This document shows positions 48,658 through 56,264 of a stretch of 64,000 nt of DNA, piece by piece. Where the stretch lies: positions 5,700,501 to 5,764,500 of the forward strand of contig NZ_CP018632.1 in assembly GCF_002215215.1 (NCBI RefSeq), in the 5' to 3' direction. The position numbers were made by a program, and so were the translations under genes. Source of the stretch: Granulosicoccus antarcticus IMCC3135. Its GTDB lineage: Bacteria; Pseudomonadota; Gammaproteobacteria; Granulosicoccales; Granulosicoccaceae. The stretch's first letter is position 1. Each line of letters begins with the position of its first letter. The notes beneath the pieces were generated by a model that had not been told where the DNA came from, did no database searches, and saw nothing but the letters and a program-made list of their open reading frames with translations.

Positions 48658-48676
48658 TGCCGACAAGTTATCGGCA
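48658..48676 (-). terminator. Small hairpin after the Fe-S accessory gene
   Basis: TGCCGA and TCGGCA enclose a 7-nt loop; on the minus strand the tract AGAGTTATTC follows. It is weak, 40 bases past the stop codon, and may only reduce read-through into the chaperone gene. Confidence 0.35.
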
Positions 48677-48716
48677 GCACATTCTGCAACTAATCAGGGT
48701 TTTACCGTGGCAACCT

Positions 48717-50372
48717 TTAAAGGTTGTGAACATCAATGCCAGCAGCATCTTCTTCGAACATGTCACGCACGCGACAGTCTCCACACAGACGCAAACGACG
48801 CACCGCCTTGTCATTCTGAAACATCCAGTGACCTGCAAGCTTCTGCGTCATGTTATCGATCATGGACTGTGTGGCAAACGGTGTATGACAGCGTACGCAG
48901 TGAAATGGGGTTTCTTCATGCAGCGTCTCAACCTTGCGTGCAGCTACGCTGTCCCAGATATAACGCGCCTCCAGACTGATGGCAGACTCCGGACAGGCAG
49001 ACTCACACAAGCCGCACTGCAGGCAGTTGGCCTCGACAAAGCGCAGAGCTGGCGTGTCCTGACCATCTTGCAAGGCCTTTGCAGGACAAGTGGAAACACA
49101 GGCCATACACAGCGTACAGGCCGTGGTATCGACGTGTATCTGCCCAAAAGGCGCGCCGCTGGGCAATTTGACGATGGGCTCTGCGGGCCTCAGCTGCTCT
49201 GACAACGCATCAAGAGCCAGACGCAGGGTTTGCCGCTTCTCATTGTGGGTAGAAAAGCTCTGTGCTTTCACGTTCTCCAGAGGACTTGCCGGGTCTCGAC
49301 TGACGGCAAGCTGCTGAAGCCTGGCATCAAGAGCTGTTGAAGCCAGCAATTCGACCGGCACTTCATCGATCCCCAATTCAGCCAGCAAGGGCCCGACCCA
49401 CTGTAACTGCGCATCCAACGCCTGTCGGCCCGGATCATCAGCGGGCGAATCCGTCACGACAAGGATATGCTGGACCGCCCCTGCCAGCATGCTCAGCCAG
49501 TAGTCAGGACCAAAGGCGCTGACCTCCTCGACAAGCAAGGACAGCACCCCTTCTCGGGAGGCGGCTTCATCAACCAGCGACTGCACCTCTTCGGTATGCA
49601 GAATAATGGTGTTGGCCTGATTTTCTCGCAGTGACTTGCGACTGCGTTCCAGCGCATCCGATACCCGTGGGTAGGCATAGCTCATGGCGCCACTCGGACA
49701 GACGGTTGCACAACTACCGCAGCCCTGACATAAAAACGGATCAACAGAAACACCTTCACCACTGGGAGTAATGGCCTCAGCCGTACAGATGTCGATACAT
49801 TGATTGCAACCGTCAAGCTCACTGCGGCTGTGGGCGCAGGTACTCTCGTTGTAGTTGAAGTAGCGCGGTTTTTCGAATTCGCCCCGCATATCGTTGAGCG
49901 AATCAACCGCCTCATCAATCGCTTCGGCCGTCGTCGCATGCACATACCCGAACGGCGCCAGTCTGACCGGCATGACAGCTTGCGATGACAAATCCAGCAC
50001 GACATCAAACAAACCCGTTTCACGATAAACGGACACACCCAGATCCAGTTCTTCACCCGCCGCCATGGGCACCACAGCCCGGTAGGCTCCCAGGTAGCCG
50101 TTCAACGACAGAGCCGGCACGCTGAACACAGCGATACCATCATCCGTCAGACGCTTGTCGGTTCGAGTGATCTCAGGATCTATCTGCACCACGGTAAACC
50201 CGTGCTCGGAAAAGCGTTCACCAGCACTCAGGGCCTGAGCAACCTCACCAATGATCAGGCAATGCCCTTGGGATACGTACTGAATCTGCGAGGTGGCCTC
50301 CCCCAATTGCTGACGCTGCACAAAGACTGACAGATCACTCACGACTGCAATCGGACGTTGTTCTTCACTCAT
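48717..50372 (-). CDS. Multi-cluster 4Fe-4S accessory protein of the fdh locus
   Basis: The 551-residue cytoplasmic protein has several ferredoxin-type units: CAHSRSELDGCNQCIDIC with CQGCGSCATVCPSG (about 185-235), CTLCMACVSTCPAKA (about 420) and CLQCGLCESACPES (about 450). A C-terminal zinc-ribbon-like segment CVRCHTPF ... CGDCRVRDMF (about 495-540) follows. The region between (about 240-410) is an alpha/beta domain with ILVVTDSPADDPG. Proteins like this accompany formate dehydrogenase genes; an electron-transfer or assembly role is inferred. It overlaps DUF3306 by four bases. Confidence 0.85.
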   Translation of the reverse strand: MSEEQRPIAVVSDLSVFVQRQQLGEATSQIQYVSQGHCLIIGEVAQALSAGERFSEHGFTVVQIDPEITRTDKRLTDDGIAVFSVPALSLNGYLGAYRAVVPMAAGEELDLGVSVYRETGLFDVVLDLSSQAVMPVRLAPFGYVHATTAEAIDEAVDSLNDMRGEFEKPRYFNYNESTCAHSRSELDGCNQCIDICTAEAITPSGEGVSVDPFLCQGCGSCATVCPSGAMSYAYPRVSDALERSRKSLRENQANTIILHTEEVQSLVDEAASREGVLSLLVEEVSAFGPDYWLSMLAGAVQHILVVTDSPADDPGRQALDAQLQWVGPLLAELGIDEVPVELLASTALDARLQQLAVSRDPASPLENVKAQSFSTHNEKRQTLRLALDALSEQLRPAEPIVKLPSGAPFGQIHVDTTACTLCMACVSTCPAKALQDGQDTPALRFVEANCLQCGLCESACPESAISLEARYIWDSVAARKVETLHEETPFHCVRCHTPFATQSMIDNMTQKLAGHWMFQNDKAVRRLRLCGDCRVRDMFEEDAAGIDVHNL

Positions 50373-51157
50373 TGGGGGGTCTCATCCGGCTGCGACGCTG
50401 TCGATTGCGTCAGCTTGTTTGGTGGCTTGTTCGTAGCAGAATCATGATCCTGCATTTGTTCATGTGACAGAACCGCCGCATTTACGGCATCCTCTTCCTC
50501 TGTCACCGCGGCATTCGGCTGCTCCTCTGAATGAGTATCCTCAGCCAGGCTTTGCTGCGATGCGAGCTCATCCTCATGCTGCGCTGTCGGTTGCTTCTCG
50601 ACAGCTGAGGCGTTGTCTTGTGCGACTTCCTCATCAACTCGCATATCACTTGTCAGCGGCACCTGCTCTTCTGCCAGACGCTCGGCCTCCAGCCTGGCTC
50701 GCTCCTTACGGGCTGCATGAAATTTCATGTCAGCTGTCACCGTGTCGCCTAGTGGCTCAAAAGAAGTGTAATCGCCGTCGTAGTCGTCTAATCCGTCACG
50801 CACGTTGTAACTGGGCTGCCGGAAGACGTGCCGCAAAGCTGCTTTGCGAAGTGCGGAACTGACCCCTTTGCTGAAAAACCCACTCAGATCGCTACCTGAG
50901 GTCAGTGTTTCGACCGCTGGCATATCGGCGTCCGTGAGTCGTATTTCTGCAGACTCGATGGACTCGATTTCCTGCGGCGGCTGAATAGCATCGCGATCGG
51001 AGGTGTCGGCAATGGAAACAGCTGGTTCTGCTGCATTCGCAAATTCGATATCCGGTCCCAGCACTGCTGCCGGCTCATCAGTTTCTGATCGAGTAGACTG
51101 TTGTTTGCGCGCTGACCATCGACCCAGAAAACTGCCGGAGTCTTTCTGATCACTCAT
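50369..51157 (-). CDS. DUF3306 protein
   Basis: The 262-residue protein is mostly low-complexity Glu/Ala/Ser-rich sequence with no membrane segment. A short conserved-looking N-terminus, SFLGRWSARKQQ, and a central helix (LSGFFSKGVSSALRKAALRH followed by VFRQPSYNVRDGLDDYDGDY) match the DUF3306 family as I recall it, which is found only near formate dehydrogenase genes. Function is unknown. It starts 31 bases after DUF3305. Confidence 0.8.
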   Translation of the reverse strand: MSDQKDSGSFLGRWSARKQQSTRSETDEPAAVLGPDIEFANAAEPAVSIADTSDRDAIQPPQEIESIESAEIRLTDADMPAVETLTSGSDLSGFFSKGVSSALRKAALRHVFRQPSYNVRDGLDDYDGDYTSFEPLGDTVTADMKFHAARKERARLEAERLAEEQVPLTSDMRVDEEVAQDNASAVEKQPTAQHEDELASQQSLAEDTHSEEQPNAAVTEEEDAVNAAVLSHEQMQDHDSATNKPPNKLTQSTASQPDETPQ

Positions 51158-51188
51158 ATATGTTGCCCGAAAAAATCAGATGTAAACC

Positions 51189-51728
51189 TCATTGCTGGCC
51201 AGATGCCGGGCCCTGGGAAGAATCGTTCGACCACTTGTGCCGTTTGCGCTTCTTGAATTCCTTCGGCTTGTAATGCTGCAAAACAAAAGCTTCCATATGC
51301 CGGTACAGCTCTGCCGGAATGGGACCACTGAGCACCAGCTCATCGTTTTCCAGAAAAGCCGCCGCTTCGTCATAATCGATGGTGACCAACACCGGGCGCA
51401 AGGCGATGGCATCATCAGCCACATCTTCGATCTCACGACAGACAACATAGACCAGTGGCTTGTCACCGATCAGTGCATGCCAGTAACGCTCGCATGCATC
51501 TCTGTAGAGCGTGACCTGAAAACCGGACCAGGCAAAAAGCTCGCCTTTGTCTGTCTGTCCAGCTTGTGCTGCTGAGCCTGCTGCCGAATCCGCTGCCGCC
51601 ACATGCTCGCCAACTGCGACCGCATGCAAGTACCAGGACGGCATCGACCAGAACGAACGACTGATCATGCGCCGCTCAAGCAGCAGCGTGACCGGCACGC
51701 TGAATCTGGTAGGAATGTGGTTTTGCAT
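51189..51728 (-). CDS. DUF3305 protein
   Basis: The 179-residue protein opens with TRFSVPVTLLLERRMISRSFWSMPSW and has WSGFQVTLYRDACERYWHAL and LYRHMEAFVLQHYKPKEFKKRKR, the pattern of DUF3305. A Gly/Ala/Gln-rich insert at about 45-60 interrupts the N-terminal part. The family co-occurs with DUF3306 and fdh genes, with no known function. It is the first gene of the leftward fdh accessory operon, divergent from fdhD. Confidence 0.82.
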   Translation of the reverse strand: MQNHIPTRFSVPVTLLLERRMISRSFWSMPSWYLHAVAVGEHVAAADSAAGSAAQAGQTDKGELFAWSGFQVTLYRDACERYWHALIGDKPLVYVVCREIEDVADDAIALRPVLVTIDYDEAAAFLENDELVLSGPIPAELYRHMEAFVLQHYKPKEFKKRKRHKWSNDSSQGPASGQQ

Positions 51729-51834
51729 ATGCGGTTACTATTGCACGACTATCGCCAGTATTGGTCATCGTATCCCTGCCACACAGCAGCAAATACGGCG
51801 CCCAATCATAGAAATTCAATGCATCCTTGTCAAA

Positions 51835-51853
51835 ATGCGACAATATGTCGCAT
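51835..51853. promoter_or_regulatory. 19-bp palindrome between divergent fdh operons
   Basis: ATGCGACA (51835-51842) and TGTCGCAT (51846-51853) are perfect arms around ATA. About 25 bases further right, CAGTTTG occurs twice in direct repeat, 10 bases apart. Both lie in the 222-base region between DUF3305 and fdhD, a natural place for a shared operator. Confidence 0.55.
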
Positions 51854-51950
51854 CGCCCCACTCAAAATTTCAGTTTGTTCCAGTTTGCCCCGTGACTGGA
51901 GCAGTTGAGACTCTTAAAGTCAGGCTAGTTACTAACGAGCGCGAACGAAA

Positions 51951-52832
51951 ATGCATGCCCCGTCCCAACAGTTGCCCAGTCTGAGTAATGAATCCCTGAT
52001 GCCTGCTCATGGCGTCATTGCCATCAATGAGTTTGGTGAATCGGTCGAAGCCTTTATACCCGGCGAGCTGCCTTTGACTATTCAGGTCGATGGCATGGAG
52101 GTGGTCACTCTGATGACACTCGGTACTCAGCCAGAGGCTCTGACCCTCGGTTATATCCGTAATCAAAAACTGATCGAAGATGTATCACTGATCAAATCCG
52201 TGATCGTGGATTGGGACCGGGAGCTGGTCGAGGTCACCACCCACGCAGGCACAGGTATCGCAGACTGGCAAGAGAAGATGAAGCGACGCATCGTGACCAG
52301 TGGTTGCGGGCAAGGCACTATTTTCAGCTGTACCGTCGACAAATTGTACGAGGTAAAGTTGAAAACACCCGCTTTGAAACAATCAGAAATCTATACGCTG
52401 ATCAAGAACGTCAGCCAGCTTAATGATGTCTACCGCGTGTCCGGAGCCGTACATGGTTGCGGCCTGTGCACAGCGACCAACTCAATCATGCATATCGAGG
52501 ATGTAGGTCGCCACAATGCCGCCGATGCCATTGCCGGACGAATGTGGCTGGAAAATCTGGACGGTGCTGACAAGATCTTCTACACCACCGGTCGACTGAC
52601 CTCGGAAATCGTCATGAAAACCGCCTTCATGGGGATTCCGACCCTGCTTTCTCGTTCGGGCGTCACCAATATGGGCCTGGAGTTGGCACAGGAAATCGGC
52701 ATGACCATCATTGCCAGGGCCAAAGGCAGGCATTTCATGATTTATAACGGCCAGGAGCACATGGAGTTCGATGCCATTCCGGCTGAACGTCGTGTTGCAC
52801 CTCCCACCAAAGGCATGCGCGATCTGGACTGA
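51951..52832 (+). CDS. fdhD: Formate dehydrogenase accessory sulfurtransferase FdhD, variant
   Basis: FdhD transfers sulfur from IscS to the bis-MGD cofactor so that formate dehydrogenase becomes active. The 293-residue protein has the family blocks PLTIQVDGMEVVTLMTLGTQPEALTLGYI, IEDVGRHNAADAIAGR, FYTTGRLTSEIVMKTAFMGIPTLLSRS and TIIARAKG. At the position of the usual CxxC loop it has only one Cys (TSGCGQGT, Cys119). A CxxC appears instead at Cys170-Cys173 (VHGCGLCT), where the family normally has no Cys. It is divergent from the accessory operon and is followed 12 bases on by a regulator. Confidence 0.9.
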   Translation: MHAPSQQLPSLSNESLMPAHGVIAINEFGESVEAFIPGELPLTIQVDGMEVVTLMTLGTQPEALTLGYIRNQKLIEDVSLIKSVIVDWDRELVEVTTHAGTGIADWQEKMKRRIVTSGCGQGTIFSCTVDKLYEVKLKTPALKQSEIYTLIKNVSQLNDVYRVSGAVHGCGLCTATNSIMHIEDVGRHNAADAIAGRMWLENLDGADKIFYTTGRLTSEIVMKTAFMGIPTLLSRSGVTNMGLELAQEIGMTIIARAKGRHFMIYNGQEHMEFDAIPAERRVAPPTKGMRDLD

Positions 52833-52844
52833 CACCTCCCGCTG

Positions 52845-53813
52845 ATGAGCTTTCCTGCAGACAAAGTGCTGACAAACGGTTCGGACGAACCGCGCCCGGA
52901 TCCGAACGCCTCGGCATTCCTGACTGTGCCGCAGCTGGCCGAACTGCTTCATGTCAACGAGAAAAAGATCTACCAGTTAGCGGGGGTCGGTGAAATTCCC
53001 GGTACCAAAGTCACAGGCAAGTGGATTTTCCCTCGCCGTTTGATAGAAGACTGGTTACTCGAAAATAGTCACGGTGGCGTCATGCATGATCGCCTGCTGA
53101 TTAATGGCAGCGATGATCAGCTGGTGTACGGCCTGTGCAATAGAGCAGCACTTGACTGGCAGCAAAGTGCGCTTGTGAGCTACAGCCCGACGGGCACCAG
53201 ACACGGCTTGCGCATGCTGGATACCGGACGTGCCGATGCCTGCTTCATCAACTGGGGGGCCAGTGAAGCCAGCGCCCGTCGCCACATGGGCCTGTTACGT
53301 CGCTATCGCAACCATCAAAGCTGGGTCATCGTGCGCTGCCTGCAACGTGTTCAGGGCTTGATTATCACCCCATCGCTGGAACAAAGACTGGACATGTCTG
53401 CAAGCGATACGCTATCAAAGCTGATACTTGATCCGCAATTGCGATGGGCAGTACGGCAGGACGATTCAGGCAGCAAACGCCTGCTGGAGGACTGGTGCGC
53501 CATGGAAGGAAAATGCATCACTACCCTCCGCCTTTGCACCCCTTGTGATAGCGAGCGCAGCGCAGCAGCAGCCCTCAACCGGGGCGATGCGGATATCTGC
53601 TGCGGCGTCAAGAGCACAGCCCTCGACTTCGGTCTGTCTTTCCAGCCAATCGCCGACATATCGCTGGATCTGGTCATGAGCCGAAAGACATATTTTCGGA
53701 CACTGATGCAGGACTTCATCACACGCATGCAGGACACCGAAGCACATACCATCGCCAGCAAACTGGGTGGCTATACCATTCTGCCCTCAGCACAGCTGAT
53801 AACCATCGACTAA
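52845..53813 (+). CDS. Excisionase-type HTH regulator with periplasmic-binding-like domain
   Basis: The 322-residue protein starts with a MerR/excisionase-like winged helix (FLTVPQLAELLHVNEKKIYQLAGVGEIPGTKVTGKWIFPRRLIEDWL, about 24-72). The rest resembles a type-2 periplasmic-binding fold used as a ligand sensor (about 85-320; LVYGLCNRAALDWQQ at the start and RTLMQDFITRMQDTEAHTIASKLGGY at the end). Regulators of this layout occur with formate dehydrogenase or molybdenum genes and may sense molybdate or a related oxyanion; that ligand is inferred. The gene is directly downstream of fdhD, so it probably controls the divergent fdh operons. Confidence 0.82.
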   Translation: MSFPADKVLTNGSDEPRPDPNASAFLTVPQLAELLHVNEKKIYQLAGVGEIPGTKVTGKWIFPRRLIEDWLLENSHGGVMHDRLLINGSDDQLVYGLCNRAALDWQQSALVSYSPTGTRHGLRMLDTGRADACFINWGASEASARRHMGLLRRYRNHQSWVIVRCLQRVQGLIITPSLEQRLDMSASDTLSKLILDPQLRWAVRQDDSGSKRLLEDWCAMEGKCITTLRLCTPCDSERSAAAALNRGDADICCGVKSTALDFGLSFQPIADISLDLVMSRKTYFRTLMQDFITRMQDTEAHTIASKLGGYTILPSAQLITID

Positions 53814-53860
53814 GACTCAGTTCCGCTGGACTCAGTTCGGCTGGTTCTTCACCCACTCAT

Positions 53861-56089
53861 TCATTGATTGACCGCTAATTGGGCGTTGACGGCGTGGTCA
53901 TGCAATTCAGCAAGTGCACCCGATCTACCCGATTTTGCAGTGGATTGCAGGGTTCGGTCATACATGCGCAGCACCTGCTCCTGTCGCAGCGTCAGTGCCG
54001 TCAGTTTCTCCGTAGAATCAATGCCCAGCTCGCGACGCATCTCCTGTCTTCGCAAGGCACTGCTCCTGTAGGCAATAAACGTATCCACCTTGCGTGGAGA
54101 ATCCAGCGTCGCATCTTTGGCATACAGTGTCGTGTAGCCAATGCACGGCAACTCGCCTGCTTCGATGTTCTGATGCAGTTTTTCGTCATCCAGCAAGCCG
54201 ACAAAGACACGTTCATCGAATTGCTCTTCGTTGACATTTCTATCGAAAAAGAGACTGATCAGTGTTTCCCGTTCGGTTGAGTCCAGCCCGAACTCATGAG
54301 CAAGGATGGCCAGATTCTGGGTAGCGTACATATCCTGATACATCAAGACGGTCTCCAGAATGGCGCAACCTGCCTGTAGCCGAACGGCATTGACATGATG
54401 AGGCCTGCTTGCGTATTCAGGGTCCGCACTGGTTTTGATCTCAATCAGCAAGCGTTCAACCAACGGCCTTACGATGGAGCCACGATCGCGCTCAGCCCAG
54501 TAGATCCGAGCACCACTGTGCCTCCAGTGTCCGGACATGAGTTCAGGATCACGGATGCCTTCCTCGATCGATATAACGGTATCGAGTAATTTGATGACAA
54601 TCCCGGCTAGCGTATAAGGGACTTCTGCTTCGGTCGCCTTGACGGTCATATCCGTAAAACGTCCGACATTGTATTGAGCCTGAGGCAACAACAGATGCGG
54701 TTGCTTCAAGGTCAGGTTTGCCTTGTTGGCACCGGCTGACAGCACGCTCGAATCGGTCAGCTCGGATACCATGGCAGCAATCGGGCCACCAAAGCGGAAT
54801 TGAATCTTGCGCAAGGAATGACCATAACCCGTGACCCGCATGGAGCCATCTTCCACCACATCGTGCAACATGGCTAAAGTCACGATCAGCGGCTCCAGTG
54901 CGCGACCCAGCACCCGCTCTGCAATCGCAGAAATTCGAAAGGCATGAGCCGCCATACTGCTCAGAGACTTGCGACGACCTTTTTCCAGAGAGCGCATCAT
55001 CTCCAGACTGGCAACATGGACCGCCTCGATGGAGTTGGGAGCTTCTGACACCGCAAAATATTCCATCACCGGCAAGTTGATATGGACTTCGTGTACCGCC
55101 TTGCCGCGTCGTCCGGACAAGCGCTCGCGTTTGGCAGGATCACGTAGCGCATCACGTACGGCCATCAGCAGCGTATTGCGCAAGGGCTCACGCAGTGCGT
55201 AATGATCCACACCCGGCAACTTGAATGCCTTGATGGTCAGCTTGTAGTGTTTTTCCATCGCCGGACGTTCAGGGAAGTCGGCGCTGCAATCGATGCCCGC
55301 AGCCTCCAGTTCCCGGCTCTGATCCCGGTCCATGAAACTGATGACCCTGTCGCCCGCTGCACGTGCAACCAACCGCAGGCGACTTGCCTGGATGGCAGCA
55401 ACCGCCGTCGCGATTTCCGGACTCGGCGGTTCTGGAATTTCCAGGCCCGCATCGACCGATTCGTTAAACAAAGCCAGATACTCAGCCAGAGTGATCACCA
55501 GCTTGCCAACGGTATCGCCAAACCAGGTAAAAACATAGGTGTCGTCCACGATCTCGTGATCGTGCGAAGAAAATGCACTGTAGCGGTGCGACTTGCCGTA
55601 GGAATCCTGCAGCATGGTAGCCACGATCAGATCGTGCGTCATGGTGCGCGTGCCGTTCCCGTGGCTGCCGTACAACCGCACGCCAAGCAGCATATTGGCC
55701 GCTAGCACTGCCTGGTGAATGATCGGCTCCAGCTTGGGAAGTCGATTGGAATTGATCATGCGGCGCGAACCCGCTATACGAATATCCAGAGTTTCAGGCT
55801 TGATGGTTTCGGGATCGATATCCTGCTTCGCAAACAACTCTGCCGCAAGCAAGTCGCGACCGCGTTGAGTCTCGAACAATCGCACCGGCAGGGAGGAAAG
55901 GGGGACAAGGTGCTCAACTTCCTTGGCGATCCATTCCCTGGACAAGGTACCGGCCAGCACACGTTCCATATCGGACGTGCCGGCCAGGACACCATAGGCC
56001 CTGACGAGTTTGACTAAATCAGTGAGCGGATAAGCACGCGCCACGTTATTGTATTTCCGAAAATGTTCTGGCTTGGTTAAGAATAGCAA
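53861..56089 (-). CDS. 742-residue protein with a RelA/SpoT-like HD hydrolase core
   Basis: I do not recognise the whole protein. Residues about 378-510 resemble the ppGpp-hydrolase domain of RelA/SpoT enzymes: His382, then LAMLHDVVEDGS with His409-Asp410 and Glu413-Asp414, RFGGPIAAMVSELTDSS (about 432-448), and IKLLDTVISIEEGI with Asp503. The N-terminal 370 residues and the C-terminal 230 are helical and of unknown type. No synthetase, TGS or ACT domain is evident. The start is TTG 56089, without a clear ribosome site. The 175 bases to the sensor kinase gene hold nothing recognisable. It may be a nucleotide hydrolase acting in signalling, by inference only. Confidence 0.65.
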   Translation of the reverse strand: MLFLTKPEHFRKYNNVARAYPLTDLVKLVRAYGVLAGTSDMERVLAGTLSREWIAKEVEHLVPLSSLPVRLFETQRGRDLLAAELFAKQDIDPETIKPETLDIRIAGSRRMINSNRLPKLEPIIHQAVLAANMLLGVRLYGSHGNGTRTMTHDLIVATMLQDSYGKSHRYSAFSSHDHEIVDDTYVFTWFGDTVGKLVITLAEYLALFNESVDAGLEIPEPPSPEIATAVAAIQASRLRLVARAAGDRVISFMDRDQSRELEAAGIDCSADFPERPAMEKHYKLTIKAFKLPGVDHYALREPLRNTLLMAVRDALRDPAKRERLSGRRGKAVHEVHINLPVMEYFAVSEAPNSIEAVHVASLEMMRSLEKGRRKSLSSMAAHAFRISAIAERVLGRALEPLIVTLAMLHDVVEDGSMRVTGYGHSLRKIQFRFGGPIAAMVSELTDSSVLSAGANKANLTLKQPHLLLPQAQYNVGRFTDMTVKATEAEVPYTLAGIVIKLLDTVISIEEGIRDPELMSGHWRHSGARIYWAERDRGSIVRPLVERLLIEIKTSADPEYASRPHHVNAVRLQAGCAILETVLMYQDMYATQNLAILAHEFGLDSTERETLISLFFDRNVNEEQFDERVFVGLLDDEKLHQNIEAGELPCIGYTTLYAKDATLDSPRKVDTFIAYRSSALRRQEMRRELGIDSTEKLTALTLRQEQVLRMYDRTLQSTAKSGRSGALAELHDHAVNAQLAVNQ

Positions 56090-56264
56090 TACAGCGCCAG
56101 TTTGAAACTGAACTTGAACCTGCCAGCCGGACGGTAATGTTCCCGCTATCCAAACAACTGATCAAGCAGCCAGAAAACACTCGATCAGATCACTAAATTA
56201 TGCCGGATGAAACTAGTAGAGCACGTAATACCAGCTTTACCATGTGTCCTCTGGTTAACTAATG

